Shown piece by piece: positions 9,022 to 19,009 of a stretch of 64,000 nt of DNA. Position 1 is the first letter of the stretch. Each line of letters opens with the position of its first letter. The notes under the pieces were generated by a model. It was not told where the DNA came from and ran no database searches. It saw only the letters and a list, made by a program, of their open reading frames with translations. The translations under genes and the position numbers were made by a program. The stretch comes from Tissierellia bacterium (GTDB lineage Bacteria > Bacillota > Clostridia > Tissierellales > Peptoniphilaceae), in assembly GCA_030537855.1 (NCBI GenBank), contig JAUNVD010000007.1, forward strand, positions 1-64,000, given 5' to 3'.

Positions 9022-10408
9022 TTCCCGCGCTCTCCCAGCTATTATCTTGTTCCATACATTGAATTCTTAAGTGATCAAATTCTTTCGTACCATAAATTTC
9101 TAATCCTCTTTTGATTGCAAATAAAAATTCATGAGCATTGATTGGTCCAAAAGAAATTCCACTTCCCATTTTTGTGTATTTATTATAAGGTTTTACCGTA
9201 TCCACCAGTCCTCCTGTTTCTCGAACAATGGGAATGGTTCCATACGCTTGTGCATTCATTTGAGAAAGTCCACAAGGCTCAGATAAGGAAGGCATCAATA
9301 AATAATCTGCTCCTCCATATACTAAATGAGCATCTTCTTCTGAAAAGTAAATCCCAGCAGACATTTTCTTTGGATAATGTCTTTCCATTTCTCGGAACCT
9401 GTCTTCATATTTCTTTTCTCCTGTTCCTAGAACAACTAGTTGTATTTCTTCTTGTAATAGTTCATCTCCAATATGAAGAAGTAAATCCATCCCTTTAGGT
9501 TCTACTAAACGGCTAACCACTGACAATAGTGGTACATCCTTTTGAGGAAGTCCCATTTTCTTTTGTAAGATTTTTTTATTCTTCTTTTTCTTTTCTAAAG
9601 AGTTTTTATCGAAATTAAAAGGAATACTAGGATCTATCTTTGGATTATAAATTTCCATATCTAAACCATTTAAAATCCCTGTAAATTTATTTTGATATTT
9701 CTTTAATAATCCTTCTAATCCTTCTCCATAATAGGAATATTGTAGTTCTTTCGCATAATTTTTACTTACAGTACTCACTTGATCTCCATAGACAATACCA
9801 GCTTTCATAAAGTTAATCCCATCGTAGTATTGAACTCCTTCTTCATGAAAATACTTAGGAGATAAACCGCCAATAAATGTTAAACATTCTCGTGGAAAAA
9901 CCCCTTGATACTTAATATTATGAATGGTAAAGAGTGTTTTAATATCTTTATAATAGGGATCCCCTTTGGCAAAGTCTTTAATATAAAGGGGAATAAACCC
10001 GGTATGCCAGTCATTACAATGTACCAAATCTACTTTTAAGTCCATCTCTTTAATAAATTGAGTCACTGCTTTATTAAAAAAGAAAAACCTTTCTCCATCA
10101 TCTGGCTCCCCATATAATTGTTCTCGATCAAAATACCTTTTAGAGTCTATAAAGTATGTGGTAAGATGTTCTTCCTTTTTTTGAAAGATTCCTGCGTATT
10201 GACGACTAACTCCAATATCTACATAGAAGTATCCGATATAATCTAATTCTTTTCCATATTTTTCTTCAACTTGACGATATAGTGGTAAAACCCTTGCCAT
10301 TTCCACACCTTTTTTTCCTAAGGTAGATGGTAGTGCACCGGAAACATCGGCTAAACCACCAGTTTTTATATATGGAACTGATTCTGATGTGACAAATAAA
10401 ACTTTCAT
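8954..10408 (-). CDS. glgA: glycogen synthase (ADP-glucose), GT5
   Basis: Transfers glucose from ADP-glucose to the non-reducing end of glycogen (484 aa). The N-terminal KTGGLADVSGALP motif binds ADP-glucose. The C-terminal domain has the EPCGLSQMNAQAYG and RETGGLVDTV motifs of GT5 enzymes. Length is normal for bacterial GlgA. The start overlaps the glgD stop by four bases (ATGA), implying translational coupling. Its last 68 bases overlap the next, unrecognised gene. Confidence 0.96.
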   Translation of the reverse strand: MKVLFVTSESVPYIKTGGLADVSGALPSTLGKKGVEMARVLPLYRQVEEKYGKELDYIGYFYVDIGVSRQYAGIFQKKEEHLTTYFIDSKRYFDREQLYGEPDDGERFFFFNKAVTQFIKEMDLKVDLVHCNDWHTGFIPLYIKDFAKGDPYYKDIKTLFTIHNIKYQGVFPRECLTFIGGLSPKYFHEEGVQYYDGINFMKAGIVYGDQVSTVSKNYAKELQYSYYGEGLEGLLKKYQNKFTGILNGLDMEIYNPKIDPSIPFNFDKNSLEKKKKNKKILQKKMGLPQKDVPLLSVVSRLVEPKGMDLLLHIGDELLQEEIQLVVLGTGEKKYEDRFREMERHYPKKMSAGIYFSEEDAHLVYGGADYLLMPSLSEPCGLSQMNAQAYGTIPIVRETGGLVDTVKPYNKYTKMGSGISFGPINAHEFLFAIKRGLEIYGTKEFDHLRIQCMEQDNSWESAGNEYKKLYQSILQGKTVGAFEEI

Positions 10409-11535
10409 CCTTCATCCCCCGTTATAACCATTCCCTTTTCGATAACATAGGGTTGGGCTGCACTGCCTACAATGGTAACTCCATCTTCTATCACAACACC
10501 TTTGTCTACAATGGCGTTAATCACCACAGCATCTTTTCCTATTTCAGATTTTTGCATAATGATAGAGTTTCGAACCAAAGCTCCCTTTTTTATATTAACT
10601 CCTCGAAATAACAATGAATTTTCTACTTCACCATTAATAATACATCCATTTGCAGATAGAATATTTCTTGTATGAGCATCTTCCAAATAAATTGTAGATG
10701 GTTCATCCTTTGTCTTAGTGTAGATTCTAGCACCTTTTTGAAAATGTTTTTCGTAATCTTCATTATCTAGTAAATTCATATTTGCTTGGTAATAGGAACT
10801 TACATTTCTAATATTTTCCATTGTTCCAGAATATTTATAGGAATTTACAAGGAGTTTATTCTTATGGTTGTTAATCATATCCTCAACCGTTGAAGCATCT
10901 CCTTTTTCCAAGGTATCTTCTAATAATTTTATAAATAAATCCTTTTTCATAAAAAACATCCCAAGATACATATTAAACTGGGATTCTGTTCCTAAATTAA
11001 TCCCAAGGTTTAACAATGTTCCATCTTCATTTAAATGTATTTTATCTGTATTTAAATACTCCATCTTTTCATCTTGTAAAGAACAATACAGTAAGGTAAT
11101 GTCAGCATTTGTTTTAAGAAAATAATCAAAGGCTTCATCTAAATCAGGTTTTACCAAAATATTTGGTCGAGCAAAAAAGATGTATTTTTCCCGAGATCTT
11201 TTAAAAAAATGGACTGTGGAATAGTATTCTCCAATTTCTCCAAACTTTAAGGTATAATGGTCACTGGTTACAGGGGGAAATAAAAAGATTCCTTGAAATC
11301 TTCGATTTAAATCCCATGGTTGACCTGTACCAATATGGTCCATCGTAGATCGAATTTTCTTACCTGGGTAAATAGCAATAGAGGTGATTCCGTAATTAGT
11401 CATATTAGATAGTGTAAAATCCATTAAACGATAGCGGCAACCATAGGGAAGCATAGAGACAGATCGAGATTTACATAATCCTCCCATATCTCCTTCTTTA
11501 TAAACTTGACCAATTATTCCAAGTGTACGTTTCAT
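10405..11535 (-). CDS. glgD: GlgD, ADP-glucose pyrophosphorylase regulatory subunit
   Basis: 376-aa homologue of GlgC that in Firmicutes forms a hetero-oligomer with GlgC and raises its activity. The N-terminal nucleotidyltransferase fold is kept (YGCRYRLMDFTLSNM), but the catalytic GGxGxRL loop is degenerate (GIIGQVYKEGDMGGLCKSR), as expected for GlgD. The C-terminal left-handed beta-helix repeats are visible (SLLFRGVNIKKGALVRNSII). It lies directly after glgC with a nine-base gap and is coupled to glgA. Confidence 0.93.
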   Translation of the reverse strand: MKRTLGIIGQVYKEGDMGGLCKSRSVSMLPYGCRYRLMDFTLSNMTNYGITSIAIYPGKKIRSTMDHIGTGQPWDLNRRFQGIFLFPPVTSDHYTLKFGEIGEYYSTVHFFKRSREKYIFFARPNILVKPDLDEAFDYFLKTNADITLLYCSLQDEKMEYLNTDKIHLNEDGTLLNLGINLGTESQFNMYLGMFFMKKDLFIKLLEDTLEKGDASTVEDMINNHKNKLLVNSYKYSGTMENIRNVSSYYQANMNLLDNEDYEKHFQKGARIYTKTKDEPSTIYLEDAHTRNILSANGCIINGEVENSLLFRGVNIKKGALVRNSIIMQKSEIGKDAVVINAIVDKGVVIEDGVTIVGSAAQPYVIEKGMVITGDEG

Positions 11536-11544
11536 CGTTTCCTC

Positions 11545-12681
11545 CTATCCTATTACAATACCATCTGGGGAAAGAAGATATACATGATCATCATCTCCAC
11601 CAATTTTTTCATGTTCTTTAATAACCATATCTTCCATAATTATAGCATTTTCTACAATCGCCCCTTTTCCTACAATGGCGTTTGAGTGAATAACAGAGTT
11701 TTTAATAATTGCATCTTCTTTCACACATACATTTGAAAAAAGTATGGAATGTTCTACCTTTCCACCAATAATACATCCTTCATTGACCATGGAGTTTTTC
11801 ACTTCTCCATTTTCTTGTATTTTATGTGGTGGTAAATTCCTATTATGTGTATAGATTCTCCAGTCTCTATCAAATAAATTTAAAGAATCTTCAGAATCTA
11901 GTAAGTCCAAATTCGATTCCCAATAACTTTTAATCGTTCCCACATCTTTCCAGTACCCTTTAAATTTCCATGCCATCATCGTATTTCCCTCTTCTAGCAT
12001 AAGGGGTAAAATGTCTTTTCCAAAATCATGACTGGAAGCAGGAGATATATCGTCTCGAATTAAGTATTCTCGTAGTACTTCCCAACGAAAAACATAAATC
12101 CCCATAGAGGCCATATTGTTCTTTGGTTTTTCAGGCTTTTCGTCAAATTCAAAAATTTTCATAGAATCATCTACATTCACAATCCCAAATCTGGAAGCTT
12201 CTTCCCAAGGAACTTCAATGACAGAAATCGTACAATCTGCATCATGTTCCATATGGTATTCGATCATCTTTTGATAATTCATCTTGTAAATATGATCTCC
12301 AGAAAGGATTAAAACATGACTAGGATTTACTTCGTCAATATAATCCATATTTTCAAAGATAGCATTGGCAGTTCCTGTAAACCAACGTCCCCCTTCTTCA
12401 GAAGCATAAGGAGATAAGATACGAAGTCCCCCTGAAAAACGGTTTAAATCCCATGGAATTCCAATCCCAATATGTTCATTTAATTTATATGGTTTATACT
12501 GGGTTAAAATGGCAATTTCACGAATTCCTGAATTTGCAACATTAGATAGGGCAAAGTCAATAATACGATATTTCCCACCGAAGGGGACTGCTGGTTTTGC
12601 AGTATCTTTGGTCATTGCTTTTAGCCGACTACCTTGACCACCAGCTAATAACATTGCTAAGACTTTATTTTTCGTTTCCAT
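11545..12681 (-). CDS. glgC: glucose-1-phosphate adenylyltransferase
   Basis: Makes ADP-glucose from glucose-1-phosphate and ATP, the committed step of glycogen synthesis (378 aa). The intact catalytic loop [20 protein letters not shown] is followed by [14 protein letters not shown]. The sugar-phosphate region (GIPWDLNR) and C-terminal beta-helix repeats ([19 protein letters not shown]) are present. It sits 15 bases after glgB in the glycogen operon. Confidence 0.96.
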   Translation of the reverse strand: METKNKVLAMLLAGGQGSRLKAMTKDTAKPAVPFGGKYRIIDFALSNVANSGIREIAILTQYKPYKLNEHIGIGIPWDLNRFSGGLRILSPYASEEGGRWFTGTANAIFENMDYIDEVNPSHVLILSGDHIYKMNYQKMIEYHMEHDADCTISVIEVPWEEASRFGIVNVDDSMKIFEFDEKPEKPKNNMASMGIYVFRWEVLREYLIRDDISPASSHDFGKDILPLMLEEGNTMMAWKFKGYWKDVGTIKSYWESNLDLLDSEDSLNLFDRDWRIYTHNRNLPPHKIQENGEVKNSMVNEGCIIGGKVEHSILFSNVCVKEDAIIKNSVIHSNAIVGKGAIVENAIIMEDMVIKEHEKIGGDDDHVYLLSPDGIVIG

Positions 12682-12696
12682 ATATTTTCCTTTCTC

Positions 12697-14505
12697 TTAT
12701 TTCGGTTCCTCTAACAATATTCCCCCATATCCAGGTAGGTCAATAGTAATATATTGATCCCTCCCATGAATGGAAAAATCATTCTTTGTTTTATAATTAC
12801 CCATTCCAGGTCCATGGGTTCGTAAAAGTTCTCGATAGACACCATTTTTTCTAACACCAATGGGATAATTTTTTCTCTCCACAGGGGTAAAATTAAAAGC
12901 GACGACTAATACTTCCTCATTATGTATTCGTTCATAGATTATTATACTTTCTTGATGATTTTCATGTTCCACCCAATGAAAGTTTTCATATCCACAATCT
13001 TTATAAAGCGCAGGATATTTTTGATACAAATGATTTAGGGTTTTCACAAATTCTAAGATTTCCTGATGATAGGGATACTCTAATAATAGCCAATCTAAAC
13101 CCTGCCATTCATTCCATTCAATCCACTGTCCAAACTCTCCTCCCATAAAAAGAAGTTTTTTTCCAGGTTGCGTGTATTGATATAGGAGTAATTGTTTTAG
13201 ACCATAACCTTTATCTTCATAGTTCCCTGGTAATTTATTTATTAAAGACTTTTTACCATGAACCACTTCATCATGGGAAAAGGGTAAAATATAATGTTCG
13301 TTAAATCCATACATTAAAGGAAAGGTCAAATTCTTATGATTATCCTTCCTATAAATAGGATCTAAAGTAATATAACCTAGGGTGTCATGCATCCATCCCA
13401 TATTCCATTTAAAATGAAAGCCAAGGCCACCTTCTTCCACAGGTTTTGTTACATTAGGAAAGGAAGATGAATCCTCAGCGATTAATATAGCTCCTGGTAC
13501 TTCCTTTCGTATCAATTGTGTTAGTTCTTTTATAAATGCCAATCCCACAGGATCGGCCTCCCTTATATTGGATCCTGTAAAAATCCCTTCCCCACTTAAT
13601 AAATAAGCTACTGCATCTATTCTTAATCCATCAAATTGAAATTCCTTTAACCAATAAAGAGCATTAGAATATAGGAAAGACCGAATAGGCCCCCAACCTA
13701 AATTAAAGTTTTTCGTCTGCCAATGAGGATTTTCTCCTTTTTCCCCAGAATATTCATACAATGGATCTCCGTCAAAGTTTGCCAAACCATGGGCATCCTT
13801 TACAAAATGATAGGGTACCCAATCTAAAATTAAACCAATCCCCATATTATGTGCCTTATGAATAAAATATCTTAAATCCTCAGGACTTCCAAAACGTGAA
13901 GTGGGGGAAAAATAACCTGTTTGCTGATATCCCCAGCTTCCATCATAAGGATGTTCTCCTAAAGGCATTAGTTCTATATGGGTAAACCCCATTTCTTTCA
14001 CATATGGCAATAGACTATTTGCTAATTCTCGATAGGTATAATAACGATTGTCTTCATGACGACGCCAAGAAGATAGATTTACTTCATAGATTGTCATAGG
14101 CTGATAATAGTCAAAGGAAGTTATCCTTTCTTTCGTAGGAGGTAAATCCACAATAATCGAAGCAGTGTTTGGGGCTTTTTCAGAAAACCTAGCATAAGGG
14201 TCACTTTTATAAAGCTCTTCTCCTCGACGGGTGATGACCCGATATTTATACCTATCTCCAACCTTTGCTTCGGATAACGAAATCGTCCAAAATTCTTTAT
14301 CTTGTTCACATTTCATCGGATGACTCCATGGATTCCATTCATTGAAATCTCCAACTAAATAAACTTCTCTAGCATTTGGTGCCCAAAGGGTAAATCGAAC
14401 TCCTTGTTCTTTTACAATAGCTCCCATTCTCCGGTAGGCATCGATTTCTTTTCCTTCAAAAAACAAATATTCTTTAAAAGAATCTCCACCTTCATATAAA
14501 ATCAT
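12697..14505 (-). CDS. glgB: 1,4-alpha-glucan branching enzyme
   Basis: Introduces alpha-1,6 branches into glycogen (602 aa). An N-terminal CBM48 domain (about residues 30-115, with FTLWAPNAREVYLVGDFNEW) precedes the GH13 barrel. The GH13 regions are visible: DWVPYHF, GLRIDAVAYLL (nucleophile Asp), EDSSSFP (acid Glu) and SHDEVVHGK. The protein lacks the extra N1 domain of longer GlgB forms. The ATG overlaps the herA stop by four bases and has GGAGG seven bases upstream, so the glycogen genes are coupled directly to the DNA-repair pair before them. Confidence 0.95.
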   Translation of the reverse strand: MILYEGGDSFKEYLFFEGKEIDAYRRMGAIVKEQGVRFTLWAPNAREVYLVGDFNEWNPWSHPMKCEQDKEFWTISLSEAKVGDRYKYRVITRRGEELYKSDPYARFSEKAPNTASIIVDLPPTKERITSFDYYQPMTIYEVNLSSWRRHEDNRYYTYRELANSLLPYVKEMGFTHIELMPLGEHPYDGSWGYQQTGYFSPTSRFGSPEDLRYFIHKAHNMGIGLILDWVPYHFVKDAHGLANFDGDPLYEYSGEKGENPHWQTKNFNLGWGPIRSFLYSNALYWLKEFQFDGLRIDAVAYLLSGEGIFTGSNIREADPVGLAFIKELTQLIRKEVPGAILIAEDSSSFPNVTKPVEEGGLGFHFKWNMGWMHDTLGYITLDPIYRKDNHKNLTFPLMYGFNEHYILPFSHDEVVHGKKSLINKLPGNYEDKGYGLKQLLLYQYTQPGKKLLFMGGEFGQWIEWNEWQGLDWLLLEYPYHQEILEFVKTLNHLYQKYPALYKDCGYENFHWVEHENHQESIIIYERIHNEEVLVVAFNFTPVERKNYPIGVRKNGVYRELLRTHGPGMGNYKTKNDFSIHGRDQYITIDLPGYGGILLEEPK

Positions 14506-16346
14506 ATTGGATCCTCCGGGTCAAAATATACATTCCCAAAGATATTTTCTTTTGCTTCTAATTTTCCTTCTTGGACCAGTTTTTTTAAATAATCTTTTAG
14601 TTCTTCCACACCATAATTAACCTGTGCCTTAGCAGAAAGATCTTGGATAATATACATTAAATCCCCAGCTTCGTTAATAGGAAGATATCCTTTGATATGT
14701 TGGAAAATTTTGTCCATTTTCTCTTCCTCTTTACCCCATAATTCATCAAAGGGATTTTCCTTATGGGGACTTTCTGTAAAGGCTCCACGAATTCGTCCAT
14801 AAATTGTTCGTCCCATTTGAGAAGAAGAAATAAATACATCTCCTGTTCGCAAGTAAGGAAGTCTTTTTGCCTCTTCAGAAGTAATATCTGTTTCTTCCCG
14901 AATAGTATCAATATCTGAAGCACGAACAGTACGAAAGATACATTTTGTATTTAACTGGGCTGTTATAGTTTCATCAAGTAATGTAGGTCTTTGGGTTGCT
15001 AATATTAAAAACACACCATATTTTCTACCTTCTTGAGAAATCTCCTTTAATACATTTTTTGCTGGAGTATCTACTCCCTTAGGAGCAAAATTATGGGCCT
15101 CATCGGTGACTACTACAAATGGAGGAAAATAATCTTTAACTTCCCCTCTATACTTCCCATCTCGATGCTCTCTTCGAAGATGATAAAGATGATTGATAAG
15201 ATAGGTTGAAAATACATTAAGGATTCTAGTGCTCCCTTGGATAACTACAAGTTTACCTCCTTGTAATGACTCTTCCACAGGAAGAACATCTTGGTTAAAG
15301 ATTCCCTCATACTCTAGATTTTGAAGTCTCCAGGAAATTCCTCGTACCGATTGATTATGACATTTTTTGTCATACTTATCATATACTTCTAATCGTCGCT
15401 CCCAAGTTTTTTTCTTATCTCCATCAGAATATTCAATTTCTGCTAAAATAGCTTCCCTTCCATTCATATCTTGAACTTTCAGTAAGTCATCTATTCTTTC
15501 TTTGAAGGAGTATAGATTATTCCCTTTAACGAAAAGAACATCTACCACATTACTCATTGGTTCACTTAATGGTGCCACTGCTCCTAGTAAATTCTTTATA
15601 TCTCCCCTTGTTAAATGCTCAAACTTTACTCCAATATCTTCTCCAATACTTAGAATCCGATAGGTATCTTTAAAATATCCTACCTCACCTTTTTCAGAAG
15701 GATCAGAAAAATCCATTTCATAATGAGGGTCTAAAACTAAAGTAGGCACTTTCTTTTTCATCAGTTCCTCTAAAAAGACTCGAAGACCAAAACTTTTTCC
15801 TGATCCAGATCCTCCAAATACTCCAATATGAGGATATTGATGCATTCCTCGTAAGTTTAAAAAATAGGGAACTTCTCTTTGCTCAACCCATTGTCCCTCT
15901 TCAAAAGTCCAAAGTAAATCTTTTAAATCTTCTTCCATTTCGTCATAAAGTCCATCTGTATTACGGATCACACCAAGTAAAAGTCCCTCTTTTGGATTTC
16001 CTTGTACTAAATGATCTCGAACTTCTTCAAAATGAGGGGGTCTTGCTGAACAACCTGTTAACACAGGAAAGAGTGCTTCGTTAAAGAGCCTTACTTTTGC
16101 TAGGTAAATCGTTTCATCATCCACATCATACCCCATGGCTCGTAAACTTTCCAACACACCAGCATCTACAAAATCTCCACCAACTTCTAAGGGGATAAAT
16201 CGATTATAGGTTCTAGCTTCAACAACTTCCCCTCTTAAATCCCCTTGCACTGGATCTTGTAATATCACATACTCATTAATTCTAAAATTTCGTTCTCTAC
16301 TTCCAAGCATAACTTCCTGTTGGGTTGTAACTCCCACTACTTGCAT
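14502..16346 (-). CDS. herA: HerA-type DNA translocase/helicase
   Basis: Hexameric FtsK/HerA-family ATPase that works with the NurA nuclease in DNA end processing (614 aa). It has an N-terminal HAS-barrel-like beta domain (about residues 1-60), Walker A GGSGSGKS at 178-185 and Walker B with DEAH at 415-418 (VVVTDEAHNF). The segments EGRKYGVFLILATQRP and TQLNTKCIFR follow, where HerA proteins carry sensor and arginine-finger elements. A C-terminal 100-residue extension may form a small accessory domain. It starts five bases after nurA with AGGTGATAGG upstream. The adjacency to nurA strongly supports the call. Confidence 0.9.
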   Translation of the reverse strand: MQVVGVTTQQEVMLGSRERNFRINEYVILQDPVQGDLRGEVVEARTYNRFIPLEVGGDFVDAGVLESLRAMGYDVDDETIYLAKVRLFNEALFPVLTGCSARPPHFEEVRDHLVQGNPKEGLLLGVIRNTDGLYDEMEEDLKDLLWTFEEGQWVEQREVPYFLNLRGMHQYPHIGVFGGSGSGKSFGLRVFLEELMKKKVPTLVLDPHYEMDFSDPSEKGEVGYFKDTYRILSIGEDIGVKFEHLTRGDIKNLLGAVAPLSEPMSNVVDVLFVKGNNLYSFKERIDDLLKVQDMNGREAILAEIEYSDGDKKKTWERRLEVYDKYDKKCHNQSVRGISWRLQNLEYEGIFNQDVLPVEESLQGGKLVVIQGSTRILNVFSTYLINHLYHLRREHRDGKYRGEVKDYFPPFVVVTDEAHNFAPKGVDTPAKNVLKEISQEGRKYGVFLILATQRPTLLDETITAQLNTKCIFRTVRASDIDTIREETDITSEEAKRLPYLRTGDVFISSSQMGRTIYGRIRGAFTESPHKENPFDELWGKEEEKMDKIFQHIKGYLPINEAGDLMYIIQDLSAKAQVNYGVEELKDYLKKLVQEGKLEAKENIFGNVYFDPEDPI

Positions 16347-16350
16347 CCTA

Positions 16351-17292
16351 TCACCTCATCGTTCTTAAATCCCGTTCCGATACAAAAAATCGCATATATA
16401 TCTCTCGATCTAAATATTCTTCTAACATCGCTTCCATATATTTATCAGATATTTTTGCTTGAGCATCTACAATATCCAACCATAAAGGAACCCCACGACC
16501 ATCTACTGGAGTTAAAGAAAAGACTAAATTAGAAAGTTCTTCTAAAGACTCCCCTTGTTCTGCTGGTACATCTAGTCCAATTACTTGAATGGATGTAGAT
16601 GGACGTAAAAAAGCAGATGAAAATCCTTCGTCGTACTTTTGATTCTTATCATCATCAATGAAAAGAACCTTTCCGTAAGGAAGATTTCCAAAAAGGATTT
16701 CCCGATCATAAATACCTTCCACTCGGCTAAGGATATTCGTTTTAATATCCTTAATAACACCTAATAATAAAATTCCTTGATTCAAACAAAGATTACGTAG
16801 TTCTTCCCATTTTATAGAATCATTAATCTTATATCGAATTAATCCACCATCCATCATAAGAATCTTTACCTTATGTTTTTTTACAAAGTCTATTGCCACA
16901 TCTAATTCCACACCAGCCAAAATCCTTCTTCTAGGATCAATAGGAGTTTCTTCGAAAGACTCCTTTATATGTTTATCTAAAAGTGGTGTATAAATTTCTT
17001 CTACATACTCTTCTTTTCCATCTGTACTCTTTGCAAGACCTCGATAAATTTCTACATAATGAGGATGGGCTCCACCTTTCCGATTCACCGAACCATCTAC
17101 ACCAACCACAGGACCCATTTCCTTTAATACATCTGGTTTTAACCGTTCCATCGTGGATAAAGTTCCCCCTCGTTCCGTTAAGAACTGAGTAAATTCCTTT
17201 TCTTTCCATGTTAATGCTTCTTCGTATTTATCTTTTATTAATTGATTCAAGACTTGGAGTTCTTTCCCCATTCGTTTTTCTTCTTGTCTCAT
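16351..17292 (-). CDS. nurA: NurA domain nuclease
   Basis: Predicted 5'-3' nuclease partner of HerA in DNA end resection (313 aa). The NurA fold is indicated by the catalytic-acid motif VVGVDGSVNRKGG (Asp66) and the second acid in ILMMDGGLIRYK. Further family features are the stretch LGVIKDIKTNIL and the C-terminal segment with PLWLDIVDAQAK. It lies immediately upstream of herA and overlaps the rsmI stop by four bases (ATGA). The binding site before the first ATG is weak (GAGAG); a start at residue 8 is possible. Confidence 0.88.
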   Translation of the reverse strand: MRQEEKRMGKELQVLNQLIKDKYEEALTWKEKEFTQFLTERGGTLSTMERLKPDVLKEMGPVVGVDGSVNRKGGAHPHYVEIYRGLAKSTDGKEEYVEEIYTPLLDKHIKESFEETPIDPRRRILAGVELDVAIDFVKKHKVKILMMDGGLIRYKINDSIKWEELRNLCLNQGILLLGVIKDIKTNILSRVEGIYDREILFGNLPYGKVLFIDDDKNQKYDEGFSSAFLRPSTSIQVIGLDVPAEQGESLEELSNLVFSLTPVDGRGVPLWLDIVDAQAKISDKYMEAMLEEYLDREIYMRFFVSERDLRTMR

Positions 17293-18101
17293 AATTTTAA
17301 ACTCTCTTCATACACATTATTCTTTGGTAATTGAAATTCTTTAGCAACCTCTTTTACTGCTTGAGATTTTTTCATACCTAAGTTGATTTTTCGCAACAAC
17401 TCTTCTTGAATATTAATTTCTCTTTCTTCCTTTTCTTTTCCTTCTATAATTAACACAAATTCTCCTTTTGGATAATAGGAAATTTCACCAGCTACAAATT
17501 CACTTAATCTTCCCCGTATATATTCCTCATGAACTTTTGTAAGTTCTCTTCCTATTACAATATTTCGATTCCCTAAAACCTCATATAACAAGGATAATGT
17601 CTTTTCCAGACGATGGGGACTTTCATAAAAGACGATAGGATCCCAGAAAGATTCTAATTCTTCTAAAACCTTTTTCTTATCCCCTTCCTTATGAGGCAAA
17701 AATCCGTAAAAATAATATTTCCCATTGGTACATCCACTTCCAACTACAGCAGTAAGAACTGCAGAAGGGCCAGGAAGAACTTCAACAGGAATCTTTTCCT
17801 CTTGGCATTTTTTAATTAGAATTTCACCAGGATCAGAAATACCAGGCATACCTGCATCAGAAATTAAACCAATCTTTTCTCCAGCTTTTAACCGAGAGAT
17901 TAATTCCTTAGATCTTTCCCTTTCATTATGCTTATGGTATGAAATCTTTGGTGTTTTAATATTATAATGATGTAAAAGAATACCACTTGTTCTAGTATCT
18001 TCACAAGCTATAAGATCTACTTCTGAAAGGATACGAATTCCTCGTAAAGTCATATCTTCTAAATTTCCAATAGGGGTGGGAATGATATATAATTTAGACA
18101 T
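17289..18101 (-). CDS. rsmI: 16S rRNA (cytidine1402-2'-O)-methyltransferase
   Basis: SAM-dependent methyltransferase of the tetrapyrrole-methylase fold that modifies C1402 in 16S rRNA (270 aa). The N-terminus KLYIIPTPIGNLEDMTLR is diagnostic. LISDAGMPGISDPG and PGPSAVLTAVVGSG form the SAM-binding loops, and the C-terminal basic region with KSQAVKEVAKEF is typical. The start at 18101 was chosen over an ATG six codons earlier because GAGAAGAGGG lies upstream. It overlaps the trmN6 stop by eight bases. Confidence 0.95.
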   Translation of the reverse strand: MSKLYIIPTPIGNLEDMTLRGIRILSEVDLIACEDTRTSGILLHHYNIKTPKISYHKHNERERSKELISRLKAGEKIGLISDAGMPGISDPGEILIKKCQEEKIPVEVLPGPSAVLTAVVGSGCTNGKYYFYGFLPHKEGDKKKVLEELESFWDPIVFYESPHRLEKTLSLLYEVLGNRNIVIGRELTKVHEEYIRGRLSEFVAGEISYYPKGEFVLIIEGKEKEEREINIQEELLRKINLGMKKSQAVKEVAKEFQLPKNNVYEESLKL

Positions 18102-18798
18102 TTTTTCCCTCTTCTCCATAAATATTTTTATAATCTAAGGGTCTTCCCTCTTTATCGTATAAAAATTGGGAAGGTTCTATTTTTAGAAATGATTTTCCTC
18201 CTTTTAATCCTTCCACAGCAAAAATAAAAGGTGGCTCCCCTTGTTTTTTCGATAAAAATTGAATCCTTTTTGGCTCTAATTTATAGGTTCTTAGCCATGT
18301 TAATCCATCTACCAATCTTTGTGCTGGTAAAACAAAATATCCACGACCTCCACCTTTTAATAAACGAGATGCCCCATATATAAAATCCTCTAAGGATCTA
18401 TTTTCTTCTTGTTTCGCCAAAGCTTTATAGGGAGATAATTTTTTTAAACTATTTTTAAAATAAGGTGGATTCACTAAGACAGTATCATAAGTGTTTTTAT
18501 GACTTTCTGAAAAATCTAAAACATCTTCACAATAGGCATAAACAATATCTTCCAAGTGATTATATTTTATTGATTGTTCTAGTAAATTTATAACTTCTGG
18601 AAGAATATCAACGCTATCAACACGAATAACTTCTTTTTGATAGGCAGCATATAGGGAAAGGAGCCCTGTCCCACAACCTAAGTCTGCCACCTTCCCCTTT
18701 GGACTGGCAAAGTGGGTTAAGAATACAGAATCGACACTATAAGAAAATAAATGTTTTGATTGAAAAATACTATATGTAGTACTTGGGACAAAATCCAT
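18094..18798 (-). CDS. trmN6: tRNA1(Val) (adenine37-N6)-methyltransferase-like protein
   Basis: Class I SAM methyltransferase of the YfiC/TrmN6 group (234 aa). The SAM-binding motif DLGCGTGLLSLYAA and the adenine N6-methylation motif VNPPYFKN are both clear. The substrate is inferred from the family. It is the first gene of the ten-gene operon ending in pulA. A TATAAT box lies on the minus strand at 18826-18821, shortly upstream of the ribosome site. Confidence 0.87.
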   Translation of the reverse strand: MDFVPSTTYSIFQSKHLFSYSVDSVFLTHFASPKGKVADLGCGTGLLSLYAAYQKEVIRVDSVDILPEVINLLEQSIKYNHLEDIVYAYCEDVLDFSESHKNTYDTVLVNPPYFKNSLKKLSPYKALAKQEENRSLEDFIYGASRLLKGGGRGYFVLPAQRLVDGLTWLRTYKLEPKRIQFLSKKQGEPPFIFAVEGLKGGKSFLKIEPSQFLYDKEGRPLDYKNIYGEEGKNV

Positions 18799-18922
18799 AA
18801 CTCCTCCTAACTCTTTTATTATTATATCATGAAGTATCCCTTCTGTACTCTTATCAAGACTTCTTTTAAAGTCATTCCCATAATAAAGTTTTTTATATTA
18901 TTAATCTATATTTTTATATATG

Positions 18923-18975
18923 ATAGTATAGATTGTTTAAGGGTATATAGTATATTAGTATGAATTCTATACTAT
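18923..18975 (+). promoter_or_regulatory. catalase promoter region with perfect inverted repeat
   Basis: Perfect 10-bp arms ATAGTATAGA (18923-18932) and TCTATACTAT (18966-18975) are separated by 33 bases. Further TATA-rich half-sites (GTATATAGTATATTAG) lie between them. It sits 35-87 bases upstream of the catalase ATG and covers the expected promoter. A peroxide-sensing repressor such as PerR is a plausible binder, but the repeat does not match the PerR consensus exactly. Confidence 0.45.
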
Positions 18976-19009
18976 TATAAGAAAGACGAAAGAAACTAAG
19001 GAGGTTTTT

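Noticed and set aside
14502-17292. HerA-NurA as a phage-defence island
   Set aside because: The pair is locked by overlaps into a housekeeping operon with no mobile-element or defence genes nearby. A core repair role is more likely.
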